A stretch of DNA of 64,000 bases from Fibrobacterota bacterium. GTDB lineage: Bacteria > Fibrobacterota > Fibrobacteria > UBA11236. The stretch is taken from contig JAQBPO010000049.1 in assembly GCA_028287465.1 (NCBI GenBank), positions 1-64,000 on the forward strand, written 5' to 3'. Position numbers and translations under genes: made by a program. The notes under the pieces were generated by a model that ran no database searches, was not told the origin of the DNA, and saw only the letters and a program-made list of their open reading frames with translations. Numbering within the stretch: the first letter of the stretch is position 1; each line of letters starts with the position of its first letter. This document shows, in pieces, positions 41,840-50,211 of this stretch.

Positions 41840-42715
41840 TCAGGGCTTGGGCTTGGCCGCCGCCTCGGAGAATTTGATGGTCTTTGCGGGCAGGGCGGGG
41901 GCCGTTTCATACTGGCCGGCTGCGCCCGACTTGGCGGACCCGGCAGGCTGTCCCACGGTGGCCGAGGTTTTTGCCGCCGCGGATTTCTTCGGCAGGCCGC
42001 GATGTTCCACCACCTTGCCGGTTCCGGTCAGGGTGTAGTTCAGCTTGGACGGCGCCCCCCACCATTCCACCCGGCCCGAACCGGTCAGGGCCAGGTTCAG
42101 TGCGGATTGGTAATCGAGGTCGAGGAAGACGAATCCCGATCCGCTCAGTTCCACGTCCGCATCCCCGGAGAGCAGGTTCTCGCCGTGTATTTCCCCGTCC
42201 CCGCGGAGATCGGCTTCCAGGAGCGCGGTATAACCTTCCATCACGATGGAGCCGGTGCCGTTGAGGGTGGCCTTCAACCGCGATGCCGTTCCCGAATAGC
42301 GGATCTCGCCGCCGCCGTTCAGGGTCAGGCTTACGTCCGGGAAATCGCCGTCCTCCTGGATTTCCACGAGGCCGTTGCCGTTATGGGTCAGGGAATGCAG
42401 GTTCGGCACGATGATGGTGATTTCCGGTTCGATGCTGGGTTGGATTTCCGAGCTCAATCCGATGGTCAGGGTGCCGCCGAAGGTGTCGGTCTGGAAATAT
42501 CCCGTGAGGTTGGCGTCCGAGGAGACGTAGGCGGAATACGCGGGACCGGCCTTCACGATGACGTGCACCGGGGCCTCCAGGCGGATGCGATCGAAGGAGG
42601 GCAGGCTGCGGATCTCGGTCGCCGCGATGCCGTTGCCTTGTTCCCACTGGAGGTCGACCACCATGCAGGAAGAGAGGAGGAGGGGGAGGATCGCCAGGGT
42701 CAGCCAGGGTTTCAT
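41840..42715 (-). CDS. Lipoprotein with DUF2807 (GIN) domain
   Basis: A 291-aa predicted lipoprotein: signal MKPWLTLAILPLLLSSC with a lipobox cysteine at 17. The mature part is a repetitive beta-helix typical of DUF2807, in which short strands such as LTLNGGGEIRYSGTASRLKATLNGTGSIVMEG and VELSGSGFVFLDLDYQSALNLALTGSGRVEW repeat. Family members are envelope proteins, common in Bacteroidota, of unknown role. A low-complexity Ala/Lys/Pro tail ends the protein. The ATG at 42715 has GGAAAGGAAA upstream; a 41-codon extension is rejected. Confidence 0.85.
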   Translation of the reverse strand: MKPWLTLAILPLLLSSCMVVDLQWEQGNGIAATEIRSLPSFDRIRLEAPVHVIVKAGPAYSAYVSSDANLTGYFQTDTFGGTLTIGLSSEIQPSIEPEITIIVPNLHSLTHNGNGLVEIQEDGDFPDVSLTLNGGGEIRYSGTASRLKATLNGTGSIVMEGYTALLEADLRGDGEIHGENLLSGDADVELSGSGFVFLDLDYQSALNLALTGSGRVEWWGAPSKLNYTLTGTGKVVEHRGLPKKSAAAKTSATVGQPAGSAKSGAAGQYETAPALPAKTIKFSEAAAKPKP

Positions 42716-42947
42716 CGCGGTTTCCTTTCCGGATCCGGGACGGTATCGCCGCCCCTTGTCCCGTTGTCGCTTGCCTACCCTTAAATCAAAATGCGGGCCA
42801 ACCCGGCCGATGGGACGATTGTGCGGGTAGACCTTCAATTCCGCCTTTAAACGGGGTTTTCCGGGAAACCGCCCGGGTCAAGCGTCCCTTTCAGCGTCCA
42901 AGGCGTGGACAACCCCTGTCCAGGAATTGGAAGATTAGCCCGTCCCC

Positions 42948-44342
42948 ATGCCTGAATCGTCCGCAACCGCCCACCCTCCCGCCGCTCCCCAGGGACGTCC
43001 AAGGCCTGGCCGCCCAGCTTGGGGCGAACCGTTGAAATTGCTTCCCCTATTCGGGTTTTTTGCGATCATGGCCGTGGTCCAGGCCAAGGGTCCCAATGAA
43101 GGCGATGGATGGCGGTACCTGCTCAATGCCAGGCATATCCTGGACGGGTATTTCGCCGGGCCCGATACCCTCATGTTCTGGAACGGCCCGGGCTACCCCC
43201 TGTTCCTGGCGCCTTTCCTGGCCCTGGGAATCCCCATGGCCGTGGTCCGACTCGCCAACGCCGTTTTCCTGTCCCTGGCCGTAGCGCACTTCCAGGGGGC
43301 CTTGCGCCTGGCCGGAATCGAAAAGCGCAGCCTTGCTTACGCGTATGGCATGGGGCTTTTGCTCCTCCTCCACGGTCCCCTGCTCGGGATGGTCATGACC
43401 GAATCCCTCTCCGCCTTCCTGGTTTGCGGCGCGGCCTGGCATTACGGAGCCGCTACCCGGGGCGGCGGGCGGGCAGGGCGGCACGCCTGCCTGGCGGGGT
43501 TACATCTGGGTTACCTGGCCCTGACCAAGGTATTCTTCGGGTACGTACTCGAGGCGGCCCTGCCAATCGCAGCGGGCCTATGGCTATGGTCGGTCCGGGG
43601 CGGGCGGAAGCGACGAGGGGGAATTCCCGAAGCGAGCGGCCATCCCGGCCCAGGGGGCGAACGGCGGCCCGGGGAGATCCGGCGCGCGTCCGGTGCCGCG
43701 GCCTTGGCCTGCGCGTCCGGCCTGCTGCTTTGCGCGCCTTGGCTGGCGCATACCTGGGCCAAGACCGGCAAGGCCAACCTTTGGGGCAATTCCGGCGGGT
43801 TCCAACTCTATTTCATGTCCTTGCCGGAACGCGAATACTTCGGGGACTGGATCAATTTCGAGGCCTTGCTGGAGAATCCGGAATACTTCCGGAACCATGC
43901 GGACTTCATCCGGGAAACCCTCAAGCTGGATTACGTGGCCCAGGACGGCGTGTTCAAAAAGGAGGCGATACGCAATTGCCGGGAGCATCCGGGAAAGTGC
44001 ATCCTCAACTGGCGCGCCAACGTGAATAGGATGGCCTTCGGCTTCCCCAATACCTATTACCCCGGCTCCCAGACGGAACTGGCGACCGGGAACCGGGCCT
44101 TCGTATTCGCCTTCCCTTTCATGGTCTGCCTGCTCCTGGCCGTTCCCGGATGGCTGGGGCGTCGCTCGGTGCCGCCTTGGGTGCAGGGTTGCCTGGCCTT
44201 CGCCTGCCTCTCCCTAGGAGGCATGTCCCTCGTCTGCGCGATTCCGCGCCAGGTCTTCCCTCTCTTGCCCATGTTGGGACTTTGGTGCATGGCGGTGGTG
44301 GAGAGGGCGCTCGAGATCCGTATAGTGGCTCGTCGCTCTTGA
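42948..44342 (+). CDS. Polytopic membrane protein, GT-C glycosyltransferase-like
   Basis: A 464-aa inner-membrane protein with about ten hydrophobic segments. After a proline-rich cytoplasmic head, the first large loop carries NEGDGWRYLLNARHILDGY, reminiscent of the acidic catalytic loop of GT-C enzymes (PMT/ArnT/PIG-M type), which use lipid-linked sugar donors. A periplasmic domain (about 285-365; LPEREYFGDWINFEALLENPEYFRNHADFIRE) lies between late helices. A cytoplasmic insert near 215-245 is Arg/Gly-rich. The family assignment is tentative; it could be another lipid-linked-sugar membrane protein. Confidence 0.6.
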   Translation: MPESSATAHPPAAPQGRPRPGRPAWGEPLKLLPLFGFFAIMAVVQAKGPNEGDGWRYLLNARHILDGYFAGPDTLMFWNGPGYPLFLAPFLALGIPMAVVRLANAVFLSLAVAHFQGALRLAGIEKRSLAYAYGMGLLLLLHGPLLGMVMTESLSAFLVCGAAWHYGAATRGGGRAGRHACLAGLHLGYLALTKVFFGYVLEAALPIAAGLWLWSVRGGRKRRGGIPEASGHPGPGGERRPGEIRRASGAAALACASGLLLCAPWLAHTWAKTGKANLWGNSGGFQLYFMSLPEREYFGDWINFEALLENPEYFRNHADFIRETLKLDYVAQDGVFKKEAIRNCREHPGKCILNWRANVNRMAFGFPNTYYPGSQTELATGNRAFVFAFPFMVCLLLAVPGWLGRRSVPPWVQGCLAFACLSLGGMSLVCAIPRQVFPLLPMLGLWCMAVVERALEIRIVARRS

Positions 44343-44361
44343 GTTTGCTTCGCAAACTCAA
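44339..44361. terminator. Hairpin between the GT-C-like gene and the yjfB-like gene
   Basis: A perfect stem TTGAGTTTG/CAAACTCAA with a CTTCG loop overlaps the stop codon of the GT-C-like gene and lies just past the end of the convergent small gene. It is well placed as a bidirectional terminator, although the flanking T-runs are short. Confidence 0.55.
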
Positions 44362-44404
44362 CGCTCCGAACTCAGCGCCCTTTTCCCTTCGGCGGCGGGC
44401 GGGA

Positions 44405-44587
44405 CTAAGCGGTGATGTCGAGGTTGCCGCCTACGCCGGCGGGGCTGGGCGATTGGGGGGGCGGGGGAAGGGCTTCCAGCAATTGGGCGCTCTGTTGCTT
44501 CGCCAGATCCTGGGTCTTTTTGAGCATGATCAGGTCTTGGGAGGCGGCCGCGCCCTGGGCGCCGCCGGCGGGAGATATGTTGTCCAT
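44405..44587 (-). CDS. YjfB-like putative motility protein
   Basis: A 60-aa protein (MDNISPAGGAQGAAASQDLIMLKKTQDLAKQQSAQLLEALPPP... ending GVGGNLDITA). The pattern of a central helix with KKTQDLAKQQSAQLLEAL, a proline linker and a C-terminal GxNLDIxx matches the small YjfB family of putative motility proteins, whose genes are often flagellar-regulated. There is no flagellar gene within 14 kb. It is convergent with the GT-C-like gene and divergent from murA. A GAGG lies very close to the ATG, so the start may be slightly off. Confidence 0.65.
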   Translation of the reverse strand: MDNISPAGGAQGAAASQDLIMLKKTQDLAKQQSAQLLEALPPPPQSPSPAGVGGNLDITA

Positions 44588-44643
44588 GACCTCGATGGTA
44601 GAGGCTGGCAGGTCCCGCCGGCAAGCGGTTCTGGGCCGCCCGA

Positions 44644-44674
44644 TTGGAGATTATCCCGGTCCAGTTTGTACATT
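44644..44674 (+). promoter_or_regulatory. Promoter of murA (leaderless)
   Basis: TTGGAG (44644-44649) and TACATT (44669-44674) are 19 nt apart. The ATG follows 6 nt after the -10. The stretch GTTTGTACATTT resembles the shared motif seen at 21230 and 38620. Confidence 0.5.
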
Positions 44675-44680
44675 TGAGCC

Positions 44681-45991
44681 ATGGCCAAAAAGTTCATCAT
44701 AGAGGGCGGTCGATACCTAAAAGGGGAAATCCGCATCCGGGGCGCCAAGAACGCGGTCACCAAGCAGATGGTCGCCGCCTTGCTCGCTCCGGGGAAGTCC
44801 GTTCTCAATAATGTCCCTGAAATCGGGGACGTCGAAATCACCAAGCAAATCCTCTCCTCGATCGGTTGCGTCGTCACCCACCGGAAAGAAGCGGGGATAT
44901 TAGAAATCGACGCGTCGAACCTTTCGACCCATATCGTGCCGCAGGAATACTCCGGGCTCAACCGCATCCCCATCCTTTTGGCCGGCGTGCTCCTGCATCG
45001 CTTCGGCAAGGCCGAGATCCCCATGATGGGAGGTTGCGATATCGGGCCGCGCCCCCTGGACTTCCACCTGGAAGGCTTCCGCACCCTGGGAGCGGACATC
45101 TCCTACGAGAACGGCGCCTATCATTTCAAGGCCAAGCGGTTGGCCGGCGCCCGCATCACCTTGCCGTTCCCGAGCGTGGGGGCGACCGAGAATCTCATGA
45201 TGGCGGCCGCGACGGCCCAGGGCACCACCGAGATCCGCAATGCCGCCATCGAGCCCGAGATCGTGGACCTGGCCCTGTTCCTCCAGTCCATGGGCGCCAT
45301 CATCACCCAGGAGACCGATCGCACCTGGATCATCCAGGGAGTGGGGGAGCTTCACGCGGCCCAGCATCGCGTCATCAACGATCGGATCGAGGCCGCGTCC
45401 TTCGCGGTCTCCGCCATCGCCACGCGCGGGGACGTGTTGATCCGCGGGGCGGATCAACTGCACATGCTCACCTTCCTCAACTGGCTGCGCAAGGCCGGCG
45501 GGGAATTCGAGACCGTAGAGGACGGCATCCGGTTCTACGGCGTGCATTCGAAACTCAAGCCCATCGCGGTGGAGACCGGGGTGCACCCCGGACTCATGAC
45601 CGATTGGCAGCAGCCCCTGGTCATCCTGCTCACCCAGGCGGACGGCATGTCCGTCATCCACGAGACGGTCTACGAGAACCGCTTCGGATACGCGGAGACC
45701 CTGAACCGGATGGGCGCGCGCATCCAGCTCTACAACGAATGCCTGGGCGGGCGCGATTGCCGTTTCCGCAATTCCGGCCACAAGCATTCCGCCATCATCC
45801 AGGGCCCGACGCCGCTCAAGGGCGCCAGCATCGAGATCCCGGATCTGCGCGCGGGCTTCTCCTACCTGGTCGCCGCGGTGCTGGCCAAGGGCAGGACGGA
45901 AATCTCCGGCGTGAATTACATCGAGCGCGGCTATGACCGCGTCGTGGAAAAGTTCCAGGCCCTCGGGGTCCCCATCTCCGTGGTGGAGTGA
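44681..45991 (+). CDS. murA: UDP-N-acetylglucosamine 1-carboxyvinyltransferase
   Basis: Adds enolpyruvate from PEP to UDP-GlcNAc, the first committed step of peptidoglycan synthesis. The 436-aa EPSP-synthase-like fold shows the substrate-binding KN pair (GAKNAV, residues 21-26) and the catalytic cysteine C119 in MMGGCDIGPRPLDFHLEGF, the residue alkylated by fosfomycin, so the enzyme is of the sensitive type. The later DWQQPLVILLTQADGMSVIHETVYENRF is also conserved. It appears to be translated from a leaderless transcript, and the ParA-type gene follows 45 nt downstream with its own promoter. Confidence 0.95.
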   Translation: MAKKFIIEGGRYLKGEIRIRGAKNAVTKQMVAALLAPGKSVLNNVPEIGDVEITKQILSSIGCVVTHRKEAGILEIDASNLSTHIVPQEYSGLNRIPILLAGVLLHRFGKAEIPMMGGCDIGPRPLDFHLEGFRTLGADISYENGAYHFKAKRLAGARITLPFPSVGATENLMMAAATAQGTTEIRNAAIEPEIVDLALFLQSMGAIITQETDRTWIIQGVGELHAAQHRVINDRIEAASFAVSAIATRGDVLIRGADQLHMLTFLNWLRKAGGEFETVEDGIRFYGVHSKLKPIAVETGVHPGLMTDWQQPLVILLTQADGMSVIHETVYENRFGYAETLNRMGARIQLYNECLGGRDCRFRNSGHKHSAIIQGPTPLKGASIEIPDLRAGFSYLVAAVLAKGRTEISGVNYIERGYDRVVEKFQALGVPISVVE

Positions 45992-46024
45992 CCGGCCCGC
46001 GGGCACACCGAAAATCTTAAAGCG

Positions 46025-46030
46025 TATAAT
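46025..46030 (+). promoter_or_regulatory. Consensus -10 of the ParA-type gene (leaderless)
   Basis: A perfect TATAAT ends 6 nt before the ATG at 46037, so the first transcribed base should be at or within one or two bases of the start codon. No Shine-Dalgarno is present. Confidence 0.6.
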
Positions 46031-46036
46031 ATCCCC

Positions 46037-46936
46037 ATGACAAAATCCTTTTGCTTCCTTTCCAAAAAAGGCGGGGTCGGGAAGACCACCTTCTCCCTGA
46101 ATTGCGCCCATGCCCTCGCCTTCTCCAAGTTCCGCACCCTTTTGGTGGACATGGACGGCCAAGCCAACCTGACCCGCCATCTCCTCAAGGGCGCTGCCGG
46201 CATGGAAGGCGTCCCAGGCGAACCTGCCAAGGCTCCCTTGCCCGGTTCGGCCGTGCCCGCCGGGTTTCCCGACATCTCCCAGGTCCTCCTCCGCCGATGC
46301 GCGCCCCACGAGGCCATCCTCACCACGGGTTACGAAAACCTGGACCTGCTCGCGGGAAGCACCAGCCTGGACGACCTGCCCATCCTGGACGCGCGCCTGA
46401 TCCGCGAGCCGGCGCGCTTCAAGCTCATCCTCCAGGAATTGGCGCCGGATTACGATTTCATCCTGGTCGACTGCCCGCCCATCGTCAATTGGCTTACCCG
46501 CATGGTGCTCTTCGCGGTGGAAGGCGTGATCGTGCCGATCCAGGCGGAACCTTACGCGCTGCAGGGCCTGCAGGATCTCATTCCCATGCTCGACAAGATG
46601 TCCGCCACGGCGCAGTTGTACAAGATCGTGATCAACATGTACCGGGCCAATACCCAGTTGCACCAGAATATCCTGAAGGAGATCGCGGAAGAGTTCCCCG
46701 GCCGCATAGCCAGGCAGACCGTCCGACAGACCATCCAGTTGGCCGAGGCCGCCCGCGAAGGGCTGAGCATCTTCGAGTACGCGCCCGCGTCCATCGGCGC
46801 CTTGGATCTCTACGCCTTGTGCTGGGAACTATTCGAGTTGTCGCCCGATAAGGTCAAGCTGAACGTTCAGGCGCGCGCGGAAAAGGCCGCTCCGGAAGCC
46901 GTCACGGCTCCCTTGGCCGAGGAAAACCCGGTCTAG
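46037..46936 (+). CDS. ParA/Soj-type Walker ATPase
   Basis: A deviant-Walker-A ATPase (KKGGVGKTTF, residues 10-19) of the ParA/MinD class, with LLVDMDGQANLT (switch I) and FILVDCPPIVNW (Walker B). Such ATPases position chromosomes, flagella or other cargo. The 299-aa length is normal, with a C-terminal Ala/Glu/Pro-rich tail. No ParB-like gene is adjacent, so it is either an orphan ParA or a cargo-positioning relative. Its gene ends 10 nt from the convergent 46947 gene. Confidence 0.85.
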   Translation: MTKSFCFLSKKGGVGKTTFSLNCAHALAFSKFRTLLVDMDGQANLTRHLLKGAAGMEGVPGEPAKAPLPGSAVPAGFPDISQVLLRRCAPHEAILTTGYENLDLLAGSTSLDDLPILDARLIREPARFKLILQELAPDYDFILVDCPPIVNWLTRMVLFAVEGVIVPIQAEPYALQGLQDLIPMLDKMSATAQLYKIVINMYRANTQLHQNILKEIAEEFPGRIARQTVRQTIQLAEAAREGLSIFEYAPASIGALDLYALCWELFELSPDKVKLNVQARAEKAAPEAVTAPLAEENPV

Positions 46937-46946
46937 CGGGACGGCT

Positions 46947-47894
46947 TCATTCGTCCACGCCGAAGGTCAGGCCCAGTTTCTTCCGCAGGGGCGCATCGAC
47001 GTTATGGTTATGCTCCCAATAGGTATCGCGCAGGCTTGCGATCATTTCCGCCTTCTCGCCCTTGCTGTTCTCCCAGGCGAGGAGATGATGCGGCTGGGCC
47101 GCTTCCACATGGTAGGTGGTGGTTATGCCCATGGTCTCGAGGGTCCATTTCACGGCCTCCTTTTCGGAGCCGGCCACCTTCACCTTTTCAGGTCCGACCT
47201 TGGTCATCACGCCCTCGGAGAAGGCGATGGGGACATGGCGCTTGCGGCGTTCCCACAGGCCGGGAACCAGGTTCACCTTGACCGGCGTTCCCGCTTGGAG
47301 CAGGGGACCGTCCAGTTCGCGCACCAGGATGGGCATCTCGTCCTCGTAGAAGAACAAACCGCCCTTGGGGTAGGGGAGCAGGGTGGCCAGATCCCCTTCG
47401 GCCTCGAAATAGGAGTGGATTTGGGAAACGAGTCCCTTGGGGCCGGGAACCAACTGGTGGAATACGTTCCCGCACCATTCCTGGGAAGTGAAGGATATCT
47501 TCTGGGGCTGCAGGGGCCGCTGCACCCCGGTCCCGCCCAGGCCCGCGAATACGGAGGTCATGAGGGAATAATCGTATACGCCGGTGGTGAACTTCAGGAC
47601 ATTATTGAGCTTCAGAACGGGAATCCGCTTGGCGGGAGGGGTTTTGTCCGATTCCACCTTGATGCGGGTATCCGCGTTTATCTCCTCGTAGACGAAGACC
47701 ATCACTCCCTGGGCCTTACGCATCTCTCCGTAACGCTCGGCGGTGATATTGTAGCTGGTCAATTCCGCGAGACCGGACTTCCAGTACTTGAGGAACGCCG
47801 GGCTGGGCGCGACCGGGGTTTTCGGATCCGCGGAAGCCGCGATGGCCAAGGCCAGGAGCAAACGCGACGCGGATGTCGTTGATAAGTTGGCCAT
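46947..47894 (-). CDS. Secreted protein of unknown function with SSQEWCG-like motif
   Basis: A 315-aa exported protein: short signal (LLLALAIAASA) then a globular domain with FLKYWKSGLAELTSYNITAERYGEMRKAQGVMVFV, VLKLNNVLKFTTGVYDYSLMTSVF, ISFTSQEWCGNVFHQL, SYFEAEGDLATLL and FYEDEMPILVREL. From memory this pattern is that of a secreted family in Bacteroidota sometimes mislabelled as septum formation inhibitor Maf; it does not look like real Maf. Function is unknown. The ATG has AGGTAG upstream, and the 29-nt gap to the divergent gene at 47924 must hold both promoters. Confidence 0.65.
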   Translation of the reverse strand: MANLSTTSASRLLLALAIAASADPKTPVAPSPAFLKYWKSGLAELTSYNITAERYGEMRKAQGVMVFVYEEINADTRIKVESDKTPPAKRIPVLKLNNVLKFTTGVYDYSLMTSVFAGLGGTGVQRPLQPQKISFTSQEWCGNVFHQLVPGPKGLVSQIHSYFEAEGDLATLLPYPKGGLFFYEDEMPILVRELDGPLLQAGTPVKVNLVPGLWERRKRHVPIAFSEGVMTKVGPEKVKVAGSEKEAVKWTLETMGITTTYHVEAAQPHHLLAWENSKGEKAEMIASLRDTYWEHNHNVDAPLRKKLGLTFGVDE

Positions 47895-47923
47895 GATGAG
47901 CTACCTATTAGATAGGGGTGATG

Positions 47924-49102
47924 ATGGGTAAAATAAACCCTTTTCCGGATAAAAACGTTTTCGTCGCCGCAATACTTCTCGCGCTGTCGGCGGTTTCCCT
48001 CGCATGCGGCCAGGTCGTGAACCGGCCCGCGGTGGAGAATTTCCTCATCGAAGGGGAGGTGGGCAAGGCCCAGAGGATCCTGGAAAGCTATCTCGGTTCC
48101 GCCGACCTGACCTATCCCGACAGCGTCTATATCCTGAAGAACCTGGGGGTGCTGTACAGCTCGAGTCCCAAGCGCAAGGATCTGGGCGACCGCTATTTCT
48201 TCCGGTTGCTGGATCTGGATCCCTTCGCATCCATCCATGATACCTATGCCAGCAATACCATCCTGGCCCGGTTCAAGAAGATCCGCAAGTCCTATCAGGC
48301 CCAGAAGGGCGGCAAGGCCCTGGTCCCCGCCGTGGTCGTATTCGACTTCCACGGGGACGGCATCAAGACCAGCGACGGCATCGCCTTGTCCCAGCAGTTC
48401 ATCGCGGAAATGCAGCGTCTGGATGTATTCCACACCTTGGACCGCAGCAGCGTGGTGGAGACCATGGAAAAGATGCGGATCGTCCCGGAAAAATGCCTGA
48501 CGAAGGAATGCCGTCTCGATATCGCGCGCCGCCTCACGGCGGATAAGCTGGTGACGGTGCAGACAACCCGCCTGGATACGGTTTTCACCTTTACCGTTGC
48601 CTACCTCGACGTGGAGACGGGGGAGGTTTCGACCTCCTTGACCAAGGTCTATACCAAGCGCCCGGAAAAGCTCATGGCCGAAGGTTTCGGGGAATTGGCC
48701 CTGGACTTGCAGAACCATGAGGCGGCCTTCCTGAACCTGAGCGTATCGCCGGTCAATACCGTGCTCACCATCGACAATTCACCCATGGCCGTAATCTCCT
48801 CCCGCGTCCCCCTCAATCCGGGCAAGCACCGCATCTGCGGCAGCAGCCCCGGGTACGAGACCGAGTGCAAGGACTTCGAGGTGAAACGGGCGGATGCCTT
48901 GACCTATTCCCTTGCCCTGCCCGTCAAGGCCGGCACGACCGTACAGGCTTCCAAGCTGTCGTCGGAGGATGAGTCCGACGAGGATGAGCCGACCTCCGAG
49001 CCCGGCGAAACCCCGGCCAGCCATCGCTTCGTCTGGTGGACGCTCGGAGGAATGGCCGTTCTGGCCGTCACCCTGGCGATGGCCTTCAACACCAAAGACT
49101 GA
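47924..49102 (+). CDS. Membrane-associated protein with CsgG/FlgO-like and PEGA-like domains
   Basis: A 392-aa envelope protein. It has a signal peptide (FVAAILLALSAVSLACG), possibly lipidated at the Cys, an N-terminal helical repeat region (about 30-105), then a domain resembling the CsgG/TolB-N fold (VPAVVVFDFHGDGIKTSDGIALSQQFIAEMQRLDVFHTLDRSSVVETMEKMRI, about 115-250). A PEGA-like beta segment follows (LSVSPVNTVLTIDNSPM ... NPGKHRICGSSPGYETECKDFEV). A Glu/Asp/Ser linker and a C-terminal transmembrane helix (about 370-388) end the protein. Of three near-tandem starts (GTG 47918, ATG 47921, ATG 47924) the last is best placed after AGGGG. Confidence 0.65.
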   Translation: MGKINPFPDKNVFVAAILLALSAVSLACGQVVNRPAVENFLIEGEVGKAQRILESYLGSADLTYPDSVYILKNLGVLYSSSPKRKDLGDRYFFRLLDLDPFASIHDTYASNTILARFKKIRKSYQAQKGGKALVPAVVVFDFHGDGIKTSDGIALSQQFIAEMQRLDVFHTLDRSSVVETMEKMRIVPEKCLTKECRLDIARRLTADKLVTVQTTRLDTVFTFTVAYLDVETGEVSTSLTKVYTKRPEKLMAEGFGELALDLQNHEAAFLNLSVSPVNTVLTIDNSPMAVISSRVPLNPGKHRICGSSPGYETECKDFEVKRADALTYSLALPVKAGTTVQASKLSSEDESDEDEPTSEPGETPASHRFVWWTLGGMAVLAVTLAMAFNTKD

Positions 49103-49145
49103 CCGTTGTAAACGGTCCAATCCCCGTAAGAGCGCCCCTAATGAA

Positions 49146-49168
49146 AAAGGGCGCTTCAAGCGCCCTTT
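49146..49168. terminator. Intrinsic terminator between convergent genes
   Basis: AAAGGGCGCTT/AAGCGCCCTTT is a perfect inverted repeat with a minimal loop, flanked by A-runs and T-runs on both sides. It lies 43 nt after the CsgG-like gene and 75 nt after the convergent lipoprotein gene, and can work in both directions. Confidence 0.75.
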
Positions 49169-49243
49169 AACCGATCCGATGATTCCGTCCCGTCGATGCG
49201 GAGGAGTCCCCTCCGGTCGCGACCGGCTTGCGCCGGCCCGGCC

Positions 49244-50002
49244 TTACTCGCTTGGCAACAGCAAGGTGACGCCGGTGAGTTTGCCGTCCTGGAGGATCAG
49301 GGCTTCCCTGTTCTTCTGGTCGATTTGCGCAAGGCGCTGCTTGGAGGATTCCTTGAGGCGTCCCTTGTCGTCCAGGAGCAGTCTCTTTTCGCTGTCGTTC
49401 ATCATGGCGAGGGCGCTGGACCAATTGCGCTTGTTCACGGCGGAGAAGAATTTGCTGACCGTCGCTTTGAGCTGGGGGTCATCCGTATTGACGCTGGCGC
49501 TCTGGACTTCGCTCATATCCGAATTGGTGGCGTCAGCGGTGGTGTTCGCGTCCGTGGCCATCGGGCCCTTCGCATCGGCGGTGAGGGGATCGCCGTTCAG
49601 GCCCGCGGCTTCCGGCGAAGCGCTTTCATCGGAAGCGGCCACGGGATTGGCTTCCCCCTGGCGCAGATTGGGAAGAACGCTGTAGATGCCGGCGATATGC
49701 CCATTCTCGACGTGGATGGCCGGGTGACGGATGAGGGTGGCGAGGCGCAGAGCAAGGAGCTGCCTTTGCTTTTCCGTGGGAACGGATCCGCTTTCCATCA
49801 TCAGGGCCTTTTCTTCGGGAACCATGTAATCGACGGCCTTGGCGAAGTTACGCTTCGAGAGGGATTCGCCGAACCCGGTGAGCAGTTCGAGGAGATCATC
49901 CGACCTCGGAGCCTGGGCGACATCCTTCTTGGTGGATGAGCATGCCATGAGCAACCCCATGACCGCCGCCAAGCAAACCCGTGATCTGGATAATGTCTTC
50001 AT
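49244..50002 (-). CDS. Lipoprotein of unknown function
   Basis: A 252-aa predicted lipoprotein: MKTLSRSRVCLAAVMGLLMAC-SS with the lipobox cysteine near residue 21. The mature part has two similar helical modules (about 35-95, LLELLTGFGESLSKRNFAKAVDYMVPEEKALM, and 175-230, LKATVSKFFSAVNKRNWSSALAMMNDSEKRLLLDD), each ending in a short beta segment (IAGIYSVLPN and LTGVTLLLPSE). An Asp/Ala/Thr-rich linker joins them, so the protein looks like an internal duplication. I do not know the family. The ATG at 50002 has a GGGG stretch 9-12 nt upstream. The gap before it (50003-50211) is AT-richer and holds promoters for both directions. Confidence 0.65.
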   Translation of the reverse strand: MKTLSRSRVCLAAVMGLLMACSSTKKDVAQAPRSDDLLELLTGFGESLSKRNFAKAVDYMVPEEKALMMESGSVPTEKQRQLLALRLATLIRHPAIHVENGHIAGIYSVLPNLRQGEANPVAASDESASPEAAGLNGDPLTADAKGPMATDANTTADATNSDMSEVQSASVNTDDPQLKATVSKFFSAVNKRNWSSALAMMNDSEKRLLLDDKGRLKESSKQRLAQIDQKNREALILQDGKLTGVTLLLPSE

Positions 50003-50211
50003 ATTTAAAAGCCCCTTCCCCACGCCTGCCACTGCGGAACTGGCCGGAATTTCTCGAATAATATACTCGAAATACCCTACCAGCGCGCCGCATTTTAGCC
50101 GAATTTCCGGGTGTAATCGAGGAATTCCGGCTGGAATCACTAGCGTCTGTTTAGGATACGCTCAATATCCGAAATTGCCTAAATTGATGCCATGCCGAAA
50201 GTTGGGAATGG

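Noticed and set aside
46947-47894. Septum formation inhibitor Maf
   Set aside because: The protein has a signal peptide and none of the Maf nucleotide pyrophosphatase motifs; the name appears to be a database mislabel of similar proteins.
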